Part shown: piece after piece, positions 22,181 through 31,901 of the stretch
How the letters are laid out: each line of letters opens with the position of its first letter
Numbering within the stretch: position 1 is the stretch's first letter
Assembly (NCBI GenBank): GCA_015501585.1
Contig: JADNRY010000454.1
Location: 1-47,330 of the forward strand
DNA length: 47,330 bases
Direction of reading: 5' to 3'
From: Rhodocollybia butyracea
Taxonomy: Eukaryota; Basidiomycota; Agaricomycetes; Agaricales; Omphalotaceae
Program-made: the position numbers and the translations under genes
The notes under the pieces: generated by a model
What the model was told of the DNA's origin: nothing
The model's database searches: none
What the model saw: the letters and a program-made list of their open reading frames with translations, nothing else

Positions 22181-22930
22181 CGAGCTGCGGAGCACTTCCT
22201 TGGAGTAGAGCGTCTCGTAGAGAAGCCAGATGTAGGGCTTTCTGCTGCTCAATCTGGGCAGATAGTGGCAAAGGCGGAAGAGGAGAAAGATGCGGTGACG
22301 GAGCGTACAGCAATGATGCCGATTGCACAGGTGTACCATGTGCGAGGAGAAGAGATTAACTTCGTAGATGAAGCTTGAAGAGTTGGAGATATTATTGGTG
22401 GCTTGAATTGATGGTTTGTATACTGGGTATCGGATCAGCGTCAAAGTCACAGTTCCTGATGTAGAGAGGGCACATGTAGAAGAAGCGCATCAGCAACAAG
22501 CAATATTCGAGTGTAAGATGCTAACTTTACCATTCTTTAAGACGATCTTCAATATATTCTCAGCCTTCATGCAGATCAATGGTCAACCCGGTCAACAAAG
22601 ATTTTTCTTCCGCCGTCATTAACCGTCATCCGTCTCCGTAAAGGTTGGCTTGTACAAACCTGCGGGCAACGTCGGAGGTCGCGCAGTACTAGCTGAGCTG
22701 ACGGAATGAGATGCCCGTTTGTGTGTACGAACTGATCGAGGTATAAGTTTCGATAAAGACCCAGCTTCTCCCTCTGGTGTCCGCGTAAGAGTATTGGTAA
22801 ATCTGATGGTCACAGACAGAGTTTCACCACAGACATGAATCGGCGAATCCGGGTCCCCAGGGATATCTCTGTCCAGAGAAGACAGAAGTGAGAAGACATA
22901 TAGAGAACCGACGTGGCGATGTAATGCCAA
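22180..22930 (-). pseudogene. Rgp1-like gene fragment, copy 3 (internally deleted)
   Basis: The downstream part (22190-22330) reads SAQIEQQKALHLASLRDALL on the - strand. The Ser/Thr-rich exon present in copies 1 and 2 is missing. The upstream frame 22619-22930 is the best preserved 5' part of any copy: DSPIHVCGETLSVTIRFTNT, then THKRASHSVSSASTARPPT and LPAGLYKP. A GExLxVTIxFTNT strand near the start and a THKRxSHSxSSAxxARPPTxPG segment fit my recollection of fungal Rgp1 (arrestin-like N-domain). It ends where the remnant R2 begins. It is non-functional. Confidence 0.5.
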
Positions 22931-22987
22931 GAATCATCCGGTTAACGAGAACGTGGACCCGCTTCGCTCTCAAGTTGACCAGATTTC

Positions 22988-23368
22988 TTGCAAATTACTG
23001 GCTGCAGGAATCCAGGAAGATCGTTTGATAAAAACGGTAACAAAGGAAGATTCACAACCGAAGCGTGGAAGCACCTTGAAATTGCCATCATCGCGGTGGG
23101 AGTTGAAGATGGCGCAGTTGATCTGAAGAACATGAAGTTATACACCCCCCAGTCGACTCCTCGAGCATGCTTACTACAAGCGCATGAGAGGCCACTTCTG
23201 TCGTCCCAGACATACTATTACTATATGGGTATGTCGTTACCCCAGTGGTTATCCTTCGGTACAGTTATTGCCGACACCTACCATGATGGCTATTACATTG
23301 CACCTTCTATCTACCCTTACGTTCCGGGCAGTTTGATGCTCGAAAAGCCTACCAACTCAAGGATGTGA
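22988..23368 (+). pseudogene. Remnant of a secreted-protein family gene (R2)
   Basis: This open stretch of 126 codons keeps the family's core without a signal peptide. SFDKNGNKGRFTTEAWKHLE corresponds to VLDKHGHKVQLTTDEA in E1. LKNMKLYTPQSTP follows, then YYYYMGM, SFGTVIADTYHDGYYIAPSI and LEKPTNSRM. The FGTVIAD segment aligns with FGGVVAD in E3 and LGAVVTAD in E5. It represents a third subfamily. No exon 1, acceptor or promoter could be placed, so I regard it as a 5'-truncated pseudogene. Confidence 0.6.
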
Positions 23369-23513
23369 TATATGCCTTTTTACAGGATTTGCACGATAGT
23401 TTTCTTCAACGTTGAACATTTGAACTCCATAAGTGCTGTCCCGTCAGAGGTGTTTGTTTCGATTGGTTTCTTCGATTGGTTTCGCCGTGTACTTACGCAT
23501 ACGCACTAGTACA

Positions 23514-23586
23514 CACGGAAGAAAAGAGCCCGAAAAAAAAACTCGTCTCCAACTCTTACGAATCTTAGGGTCATCAGCTATCAAAG
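23514..23586 (+). promoter_or_regulatory. Conserved upstream block of E3
   Basis: Second copy of the CACGGAAGAA...TCATCAGCTATCAA block seen at 1111-1185 and 25373-25446. Confidence 0.4.
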
Positions 23587-23717
23587 TAATAGCATGGTCC
23601 CCTTCTATTTCGGGCAACACAGTTTTGTCTGGGCTTGGTCCGCTCCATGCTTGCTGTGTTTTGTAAGCTGGCAATGTGCCAACTCGTCATACATACATAC
23701 GCCCATTGCACTGAGGA

Positions 23718-23724
23718 TATAAAC
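23718..23724 (+). promoter_or_regulatory. TATA box of E3
   Basis: TATAAAC lies 135 bp before the ATG, after CCCATTGCACTGAGGA. E1 and E5 have almost the same flank. Confidence 0.6.
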
Positions 23725-23852
23725 GACCCAAAAAGCAAACACTTCCCCCCAACTGCTGGTTCAGTTCACTCGTATCGCCCCGCTTTATTGCTCGCATCTC
23801 ATCGACATTCCCAACGCTCCTCTCACACAGCTGTATCTCATCATCTCCCTCA

Positions 23853-24606
23853 ATGTTCTTCACACATCACTCATTGGGCTTTGTCCTCCTCGCGTTGCTC
23901 ATTTCCCCTGCGTGTGCTATGCCGCTGGTAAGACATTCATGATGCGCCGATTCCGGTTTATTGACTATACCAAAACTAGGGAAACCCACACACATATTTC
24001 GTGCAAGTCCTCGACGAACGCGGTGACAAAGTACAACTCACAACCAATGCAGCGAAAGAACAAGTTCGGACATCCATTAGTACCCTGGCGAAGAAGAACG
24101 AGGATGGCCAAGTGGAACCGAAGCACATACAACTGATCGCGGAGGGCTACAACTTGAAGGAACTTGACCCCTCGAGCATGATCTTTTACAAACTCACAGG
24201 ACATAACTTTTGTACGAAAATGAAGCGGTCCTATGGATATGGATATGCCATCACCCCAACGAAGGACCGCAGCTTAGCGTTTGGTGGGGTTGTCGCTGAC
24301 GCTAAGGATTTTGATTTCGGCGGGGTTGTCTCCAACACCGATCTTCTCTCCGACGAGCAGTTTGAGGAGCATGTGGGGCACGCATATGAGGTGTATTATA
24401 TCCTACCCGACGTACCCAACCACCGCGCACAGGAAGTCATGGCTCACCTGGGTGACGCATATTACGAGTTTCTGACGAGATTTGCGCCGGTAAAAGGTTG
24501 GGTGGTAGTGATGGGTCAGATTAAGGAGCCTCATCCTAGCAGTATCCTTAAAAAGGCTTATGATTTTTTCCGGAGGCACATGGATTACAAAGTGACGATG
24601 GCATGA
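23853..24606 (+). CDS. Small secreted protein E3 (type I)
   Basis: Exons 23853-23927 and 23980-24606, with a 52-nt phase-0 intron, give 233 aa. Residues 1-22 (MFFTHHSLGF, Leu-rich core, ACA before MP) are the signal peptide. There is no linker, so this is the most compact type I member. The core shows YFVQVLDERGDKVQLTTNAA, HIQLIAEGYNLKEL, IFYKLTGHNFCTKM, SYGYGYAITP, AFGGVVADAKDFDFGGVV, LLSDEQFEEH, GHAYEVYY and GWVVVMGQIK. It is closest to E1 by eye. The aligned segment YKLTGHNF...GYGYAI...LAFGGVVADA matches YKLGGG...YAYVFF...LMLGATVTAD of E4, linking types I and II. Function is unknown; no catalytic motif is evident. Confidence 0.8.
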
Positions 24607-24934
24607 GTTAACGTTAAGAGGAAAGGGACAGGAAGGGTGGTAGCAATACGGTACTTGTAATTCAAACAGTGAATCCCAGCCTTATTCCCAGGTCGGGTAG
24701 CCTTTGAAAACCATCATGTTTCGATGAGCGCCGAGCTTCAACCAGATCTGTTGCGCGGGGGCTGTTAAACGTGCAGCCGGCAAAGTCTGAGTTGCGGAAC
24801 GATTCTGACCCGGCCCGCCAAACAAAATCATCTTTCCCAGCACATACGAAAATGGTATGTATACAGTGAGCTTCTACTACATCTGCGGCACCTGTGTGTC
24901 TATAAACAAGCGCATTCGTGCCCCCGGCGCACTT

Positions 24935-25247
24935 CGTGCGATAGTTGTATCATCGCGGTGGGAGTTGAAAATGGCGCAGTCGATCTAAAGAAGTTATACA
25001 CCCCCAGTTGACCCCTCGAGCATGCTTTACTAGTATAGCTACGGGCTTGTGGGAGGCCACTTCTATTGTCTCTCAGCCTAGACAGACTATTACTATGAAT
25101 ATGTGTCGTCCCCCCGAAGAAGGATTTGGTGCGGTTATTGCCGACGCCTACATGATGACTATTATATTGCACCCTCTATCTACAGCTATCTACCCGGTAT
25201 CTCTTAGCAGCTCGATGCTCGAAAAGCCTACTAACTCGAGGATGTGA
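24935..25247 (+). pseudogene. Remnant of a secreted-protein family gene (R3)
   Basis: This matches R2 closely at the DNA level (ATCATCGCGGTGGGAGTTGA; TATTGCCGAC; CTCGAAAAGCCTAC) but is broken by indels and stops. It lies between E3 and E4, in the position R2 has before E3. It has no signal-peptide exon. Confidence 0.6.
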
Positions 25248-25372
25248 TATATACTTTACGGGATTTGCGCGATAGTTTTACTTATTCCCAAATTTAGTAA
25301 CTTTGAACGAAATAAGCACTCCCGTCAGATCTTCCGATTAATACTTACGCGTACGCACCTATACGCACTGCG

Positions 25373-25446
25373 CACGGAAGAAGAGAATCCGGAAAAAAAA
25401 AACTCGTCTCCAGCTCTTACGAGTCTTAGCTTCATCAGCTATCAAA
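25373..25446 (+). promoter_or_regulatory. Conserved upstream block of E4
   Basis: Third copy of the CACGGAAGAA...TCATCAGCTATCAA block. A LINE fragment lies between it and the E4 TATA box, increasing their distance to about 480 bp. Confidence 0.4.
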
Positions 25447-25549
25447 GCAATAGCATGGTCTCCTTCCATTTCGGGCAACATATCCACCGTTTGTCGGGGC
25501 CTCGGCCCTCCAGAAGGCGGATGTCCTCTGATGCAGGGAGAAGGGCATC

Positions 25550-25735
25550 TGATGAGTAGAGATTGTAACCGTGACACCCCATATGGCCGCCGCAGCTGAT
25601 GTGCGTTTTAGTGAGAAATGAAGATGTCCCAGTGTGTGGAATGGAAGGGGGATGAAGGCTACATAGACTCTAAATTTTACCACCTCCCTGGCCAGCGCAA
25701 GTATGGGGAATGGTCGGGAGAAGTGCACCGGAAAG
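25550..25735 (-). pseudogene. Short LINE reverse-transcriptase fragment
   Basis: The - strand reads FSRPFPILALAREVVKFR, then GHLHFSLKRTSAAAAIWG, then STHQMP. This aligns with LPLVLPILTLAGEMLKFR, DIFTSHYVAKCSAAVAAARG and GHRQMP of the LINE at 11296-12471. It is a roughly 185-bp piece of the same LINE family, lying between the E4 upstream block and the E4 core promoter. Confidence 0.6.
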
Positions 25736-25927
25736 CCTTACAGAATATTACTTACGATGCGAAAGTACTCTTAGATATCATTTAACCGGGTACCCCCATT
25801 TTGGATAGTCCAGGGTCCTGTCCTGCGTGCTTGTGCTTGATGCGTTTCAGTCTGTTTCAGTACATTGACAATACTCAATAGCAGATCTTACTGCGCCACC
25901 TCATCATACATGCATTTGCATCGAGGG

Positions 25928-25934
25928 TATAAAT
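25928..25934 (+). promoter_or_regulatory. TATA box of E4
   Basis: TATAAAT lies 136 bp before the ATG, after CATTTGCATCGAGGG and before GAAACGAAAGAGC. Confidence 0.6.
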
Positions 25935-26063
25935 GAAACGAAAGAGCAAATACTTCCCCAGCTGCTGGTCAGTTCACTCGTATCGCCCCGCTTTGTCGCC
26001 AACATCCCATCGATCTCATCTCCAACCCTCCTCTCACACTACTGTATCTGATCATCTCCTTCA

Positions 26064-26715
26064 ATGTTCTTCACACGTCACTCGCTGGCTTTCGTCCTCC
26101 TCGCGGTACTCATTTCCTCTGCATATGCTATGCCGCTGGTAAGACATACATGATGCATCCGAGATTCTCGTTTATTGACTTTTCTACAACTAGAAACCAC
26201 ACGTTACCAAGTATACAGTGGAAATTCTTGATGGAGGCGATCTATTAGCCAAGAAACATATCGAGGCATCCCTTAAAGCCATGGCTCAGAATCTGGGAGA
26301 CAAGGGTTTGAGCGAGGTGAAATTTCGAGAAACCCCCGGGGCCCTCCCACTTGGCATGCGTCCTTACAAGCTCGGGGGAGGCTTGTGTAGTGCCGTTCGG
26401 ACATGCTATGCATATGTCTTCTTCCCACCAGAGGCTCCTCACCTTATGTTAGGTGCAACTGTCACCGCCGATGAAATCCATGGTTTTTATCATATCTATC
26501 ATCAGCCTTTCGTTCCTGAAATCACTGGCGAGGAGTTAAAGAAGGCCGAGGGGCTCCAGGCAAGCGCAGATGCGGCGTTTTTGAAGGGATTCAAGCCGAT
26601 AAGCGCTTGGCCTAAACCTACCAGTAATGCTGGCGCGAAGGTTGGGGCGGGTGTCAAACATGGGCCTGAAGGTGAACCGGAGGGATCGAGGTCAGCAAAG
26701 CAAGGGAAGCCATAA
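26064..26715 (+). CDS. Small secreted protein E4 (type II)
   Basis: Exons 26064-26138 and 26194-26715, with a 55-nt phase-0 intron, give 198 aa. The signal-peptide exon (MFFTRHSLAF, Leu/Val-rich core, AYA before MP) is nearly identical to that of E3. The mature part is different: YTVEILDGG, EASLKAMAQNLGD, EVKFRETPG, GMRPYKLGGG, YAYVFFPPEAPHLMLGATVT, ADEIHGFYHIYHQPFVPEI, and a basic Gly/Lys-rich tail ending SAKQGKP. The pattern YKLxG-YxYV-LGAxVTAD corresponds to YKLTG-YGYAI-FGGVVADA in E3, so both types probably share one fold. Two cysteines are present (CSAVRTC). Function is unknown. It follows E3 with only R3 and a LINE fragment between them. Confidence 0.8.
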
Positions 26716-27480
26716 TTATAACCGGCACGGTGATACGATGCTCGTAATTCAATCAATCCCAGGCTTATCTACTAAATGGAATCTCTGAGAGCTCTTTCTA
26801 AATAAAATAAGTGCCTCCAGCCAGTCACCCTTGTTTCAATGAGCACTGAGCACCGGGTGCCGAGCTTCGACTGCTACATAAAGGTGCGGCCAGCAAACAC
26901 AGATGAAAACTCGCCTGCGATGTTGTTCCACTTCAAACCCTGCTTCTTCCTCCTACCCTTCCACTTAGCCTCCTTGAGTTCTGACTCTGACGACGATATT
27001 GGTCCGACCCAAGCCATTCACGACTAGCTAACGTCGCATATCCGACTGCAAACCCTGTGGCAGAGTTTATCGCAAAGGAAGAACGAAGTTTATATAGGGA
27101 AGAGTACGAGGTCGGTATAAGTCTATAAGGTCTTCGTTCTCCTAGCGAATGATTCATCTACTTACATGTTGTTAACAGTCAAACGCGAAAAACAATGCGA
27201 ACGATCATGAACCAACTCGCAGAGTCCTATCGGACATCAAATACCACGTCCATCGGCTTGAACGTAGTATTTCCTGGTACCCTCACCGGCACCCTTGATA
27301 TATTGATAAATGATAAACGTCGGCACAGCGACTTTGACACCATCTTTGTTAACGAGACTGCAGACAATCGTCATGAGAAACACTATCAAGCCACAGTGTG
27401 CGCACCAGACTCACCTTTCTTGGGATTCTTGAATCTTAGAATCTCCACCTCACCGGACCCGCAACCGCCCACAAGAATAG
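26716..27480. repeat. Duplicated intergenic block after E4
   Basis: GACGATATTGGTCCGACCC, GCTAACGTCGCATATCCGAC, GGCAGAGTTTATCGCAAAGG and CTTGAACGTAGTATTTCCTGG repeat the block found after E1 and, most closely, after E5. No gene is supported; the open frame 27195-27638 runs antisense to the Rgp1-like fragment. Confidence 0.5.
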
Positions 27481-28300
27481 GATCATCGCTCTCCTCCCTT
27501 CGCTCATCGACGTCTTCGCTACGCGTTCTTTCTCCTTGTATCGCAACGACTGTTCCCATTCACCGAGCCGTGTCTTCGAACGATAGAATACAGGCTGTTC
27601 GGTGGAAGCAGACGGTGGAGAAGGGTCTTCAAGTTTGATAACTATTGAAAGAGATAATGACGTTGGGCCTATTCGGGATGCAGATGTAGGTGCAGATGGG
27701 AAAGATATGGATATGCAGGTACATCGGGTGACCAGTAAAGGCCTCAGCTATTATATCAGGTGCAGAGGGAGTAGGCGGTTCGGATGTAAGAGATGTAACG
27801 AAAGCTCGATGTGTTCGTAGTTCTCGTCGTACTGGTCATAGAGGTTGGAGACGTCGACGGAAGTGTTCCTAAACAAAGCGGCGGAGAAACTCTGGGTGAC
27901 GAGGGAGCTAAACTAGCTAGATCTAAATCAACTCAAGGTCAGTAAACGATCTTTGTATGTAAGATGCTGATTTCACAATCCGTTTTTCCTCAATGTCTTC
28001 TTGCACAGCTGGTCTTCCTGCATACCAGTCAACGTTTCAACAACAAGCTTAAAACTTTTTCGTCCGCCACCGTTGTAGTTGTACCAGATCCGGTACTGAA
28101 ATCAATGTTCTTTCCTATATTTAATCGTCGTCCCCGTAAAAGCAACGCCAATGTCAACGAATTTGTTGTATAGTTGTTGGGATCCTGGAATACTAGTCAC
28201 TGGACAAACCGGCGGGCGAAGTCGGAGGCGCGCGATGGGAGCTGGCGCTGAGCTGGAATGACATGCCTATGCGTACGAGCTGAACGATTCATAAAACTAA
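27480..28300 (-). pseudogene. Rgp1-like gene fragment, copy 4
   Basis: The - strand reads AFVTSLTSEPPTPSAP, then ICTYICIPNRPNVIISF, then FEDTARL, colinear with AFVASPTSGLPTLPAY, CTCICVPDRSGVAICF and FEDTALT of copy 1. The retained reading frame in this alignment shows that the - strand, not the + strand, was the coding strand. The conserved 5' piece lies near 28080-28270, but it is broken. It is non-functional. Confidence 0.5.
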
Positions 28301-28593
28301 GCGCCCCGGCCTGCCGGTCAAGTTGGCCGATAGCGCTTCTTTCAGCACATCCAAGAACGCAGAAAAAACTGGGCTTCCACTACATCTGAATACTATTACT
28401 ACATAGATGCACTCTTGTATGAGCGATAGGCACGAAGCACTATCAATTATTTGCTAATCTCTTTCCAACGAGAAACAGAGCGTGTCCAGGAGTTCAAGTT
28501 CTATTAGTATCTATAATATACTATTCCTCGTGAAGATATTTTGGCATTGCACTCATTACACTGGTACTAAGTACATCAATATGGGCTCATTGT

Positions 28594-28623
28594 GCGGTAG
28601 GCGGCATGGGCAAGGTTCGAATC
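28594..28623 (+). repeat. Dispersed short repeat with a B-box-like core, copy 1
   Basis: The core GGCGGCATGGGCAAGGTTC followed by GAATC recurs at 31532-31558 (-), 35734-35763 (+) and 45372-45398 (-). GGTTCGAATC fits a Pol III B box, so this may be the head or tail of a tRNA-derived SINE. No clear A box could be fixed. Confidence 0.5.
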
Positions 28624-28938
28624 AAAATGATTTTCCAAAATCTTGGCGAAATCCAGGCAGGGTCGTGGTTCGGCAAGGTCGTCTGATGGGCGCTTAGTGG
28701 GCGCTCCGCTCAAGCTTGTCGGTTTGAACAACAAGCTCGAGGCTGCTAGAGGGCTTCGAGACCAATAAGAATCACCAATGGCATGATATAGATACTATCG
28801 GTAAAAAAAATCACTTTGTTACACTAAATTTCAAGTTGAAGATTCAAATCGGAGTTAGACTAGGACCTCTAAGTCCCGAGTTCTTCACTGTGAAAAGTAC
28901 ATGCTTCGAAGTGGATAGGATGTCGTATTCATGTTAGC

Positions 28939-29134
28939 TGTAACGGCCCGTAGTCCGGCCGTTGATAGATCCTCAGGGTTAGGTGTTAACCCGGCTACTC
29001 TGGGCATTGGTCCCTAGAAAACACTACGGTAACACGGGACTATAGTGTAGTAGTTAGCACGGCAGGCGCGGGTGCGAGCCCCGCTAGTTCCATTTTTCCG
29101 CGAGGTCAACGGATCGACCCACGGAAGTGTTACA
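28939..29134 (+). mobile_element. Short LTR-like element (196 bp) with 5-bp target duplication
   Basis: It begins TGTAACGGCCCG and ends GTGTTACA, giving TG...CA ends inside a 6-bp inverted repeat (TGTAAC/GTTACA). TTAGC flanks it on both sides (28934-28938 and 29135-29139), a 5-bp duplication typical of LTR retrotransposons. It reads as a solo LTR or a miniature LTR element. It contains the tRNA-like sequence at 29036-29092. There is no obvious TATA box. Confidence 0.7.
29036..29092 (+). ncRNA. tRNA-like sequence lacking an anticodon arm
   Basis: GGGACTA pairs over 7 bp with TAGTTCC (one G-T pair) as an acceptor stem followed by A. GTGT...GCAC makes a D stem around AGTAGTTA. GCGGG-TGCGAGC-CCCGC makes a perfect 5-bp T arm. 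Only seven bases (29061-29067) separate D and T arms, where about 23 are expected, so the anticodon arm is absent. A-box-like (TAGTGTAGTAGTTAGCAC) and B-box-like (GGTGCGAGCCC) sequences are intact, and TTTTT, a Pol III terminator, follows at 29093. It cannot decode, but it could still be transcribed. Confidence 0.6.
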
Positions 29135-29245
29135 TTAGCCTAGCTAGCAGCTAGCTGTCTCTTGTGAAGAGAATACTTGTCATCTTGCACCCTGTTCATC
29201 TTAATATCCATTCCTGATCTAGTCACGGTCTCATTTTTTGCTAAT

Positions 29246-30945
29246 TTACGAGTCCTGAATGTAATGAAGGCTCGTCCTTATGGCGGGTTTTGCGTGAGAA
29301 TTTTTCCTGATTAGGCCTGATTTCGTCCAAATCCGGTTGACTGAAAAAGGATTTTGTTTCGATATATTTGGAATGTCAAAGCACATCTCATGTGACTTTC
29401 TGATTGCTCATCTACGCCGCGTTCTTTTCTTGCTTTTGCTCTATTGATCAACCAATTCAACGTTCCTTGTTTTCGGTGTTCCTTGTTTTTGGCATTTCCG
29501 CTTTCCTGTCGCATCTCAAAAGGTAACTTCTTGCTTACTCTGCTGCAAACATCTTGGTACTTAAATTGCTTTGCAGATGTAATGTTCTTTTTTTCTTTTT
29601 TTTCCTGCCCTTCATTGGTAAGTTGAATCATACCTCTTTTTCTCATTTGTCTTTTTGGTCAGCCACTACTGCTTTCACTGGTGTTTTCTTGCTAACTCTC
29701 AATGCAATGCCTTTCTTACCACCCGGAGTTTTGCTTTCTGGCAAGTTATCCCTTGATTCTACTCTCATGTACCTGGCTCTGTTCTGTAGCACCCGCAGTT
29801 CTCATATGAGTAGCTTCTGCTGCCCTTCAAATTATTTGGTATGGACGATGGGATAGATACACGCTCTATTGCCCCAAGATGGTCATAACAACAACACAGT
29901 ACCGCAATGCGCACCTGTCGCAGTGCCGCTAGGTTTAAAAACCTAAACCTCTCTCTCATAACTTCCATCCCGTCTCTGGTTTCTCAGCCTCTGCCCCAGC
30001 ATCCAGCTACGCTCATGGCCAAGGAAATCTTTGAACTGTCTACCATCCCTGTACCACCTACCATTGGTGGACCCAGGATTTGCTTTAGAGGTTAGGAAAG
30101 ACAAAGAAAGATTGAGATGCTTTGGAAAGGAGTGATCAGGCTCCCAGAGGAGAAGATGGACCGTAGTGCTTGTGCTCGATAATACCTTTCATGGACCTAT
30201 ACTGCTAAGTCACACAGACCATACTGATCTTATCCTCGAGATTTGACATTTGACCATGGTGTCCTGTTGACAACCTTCATTGTCCTTCCAATATCTCTAC
30301 TCATGCAGTACACATTTCCCCGCATGCGCTACCACCTCTCATTGGATCAAGGTATTGCACTCAAGAAACAACTTGACCTCCACACCTTGCTGGTTCCAAG
30401 CTTTAAAATTCAATACAACGACTCATTCACTTGCACTCCTGTCTTCTCATCCTCACATCGTGTCACTTTCACTGTGTTGTTTATTGATATTTCAAAGTGC
30501 ACTGCTTGCACTGGGATGTTCATTTTACATAAACTGCATGAAAAGTTATTCGTTGAATTAGTTTCTCTGTGGCTTACTCTTAAGCATGGGATACTCAAGA
30601 TTGTCCAGCATGCGGTATTCACAACGCTGTCTTCAGAAGCTCACATCAAATGGCCCTCGTCTCCTTTTACTGGCACCCCAGATTGGATACTCTCGCAATG
30701 GATGTGTTCCTGCAACTCGGAACCCCCTCTCTTTCCACTGCCTTCCTGCCTGCATTTGAGTATCCAACTAACCTAGATGTCTATCTCACTATGAAGACCG
30801 GATACTTCTAATTCACCAGACCGTGACGCAACAAACATTGTCTTCTGCTGCTGTGTACTTACTACTGCAAAATATAGTCTCCATTTGGTGATTTGCGGGA
30901 CTCATACCTGCCACACGCTATGCGCGATGGCCCACACTCGCAAGT
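29246..30945 (+). mobile_element. Unclassified element X, left copy
   Basis: The start (TTACGAGTCCTGAATG; GAAGGCTCGTCCTTATGGC) and the end (ACCTGCCACACGCTATGCGC; CCCACACTCGCAAGT) both match, in inverted orientation, the copy at 33411-34505. This fixes both boundaries. The termini share a short inverted repeat (TTACGAGT and ACTCGCAA). Open frames inside (29444-29626, 30243-30776) are hydrophobic or low in content, and I recognise no transposase. I could not identify a clear target duplication. Confidence 0.5.
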
Positions 30946-31531
30946 CTCAACAAAGAGCACAAGGGGAGGTTGTCAACTATCTGTATAGTCCAGGTCAGGG
31001 AAGTTGAGTCTGTCCACCCCATGGGTGATATTTCTCCCTTTCTCTACTTATCCTTGACCCATATGTATTACTTAACAACTTGAAATAAGTGATTATCCTT
31101 CAATATTTGCTTGTTTACTTACCTTACAGGTAGACTTTATTATAAATAACAAGCTATCTCACTCAAAGTGCTAGTAATGGCACAATATGTTAACTCAGTT
31201 CTCAAAGGTTCAATACCAGATTCACATGGCTGCCACGTCGAGGCAGCTCGTTTATGTAGCAAAATAGGTGCACATGACCGTATCGGTGATGCACCTATCT
31301 TACACATTTTTTCATTCAAATATGGCTTACAAGTTACAGCACAAGCAAAGAACTTCCACTAAGTATTCTCAAAGACAGTATACGGTCTTTTACACTTTTA
31401 CACCCCCATGTTTATTAACAAGAGCTGGTGGGAACAAATGCGGACCAGTGCAGAATACTCATCAAAAACGGCATATCAGTCCGACCCTAGATTTTGCATT
31501 AATATTAATTTTGCAAAGGTTTCAAAAAATA

Positions 31532-31660
31532 TTGAACCTTGCCCATGCCGCCTACCACACTCATTGAGCTCATAGCCTTCGGTGTTGTCTTTACTCAGCT
31601 CCTGATGATGCAAATCGGGATCAGGGTCAGTCAGGCTCTCATTGGTCCCCCCCTGTCCAC
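31532..31660 (-). repeat. Dispersed short repeat, copy 2, with associated block
   Basis: The B-box-like core is inverted here (31532-31558). The adjacent + strand block TCGGGATCAGGGTCAGTCAGG and CTCTCATTGGTCC recurs near 35595-35635 beside copy 3, but on the other side relative to the core. The two pieces have therefore been rearranged or are separate repeats. Confidence 0.45.
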
Positions 31661-31760
31661 CCATGCTTGCTGTGTTTTGTAAATTGGCAATTACTCAACG
31701 GTAAATCTTTCTGTGGCAACTCACCATATAATAATATACATATGTCCATTGCATTGAGAA

Positions 31761-31767
31761 TATAAAC
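31761..31767 (+). promoter_or_regulatory. TATA box of E5
   Basis: TATAAAC lies 141 bp before the ATG, after CCATTGCATTGAGAA and before GAAACGAAAGC. Confidence 0.6.
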
Positions 31768-31901
31768 GAAACGAAAGCGCAAACACTTTCCCCCAACTGC
31801 TGGTTCAGTTCACTGGTATTGCCCCGCTTTTTTTTTTTGCCTGCACCTCATCGACATTCCCAATGCTCCTCTCACACAGCCGTATCTCATCATATCCCTC
31901 A

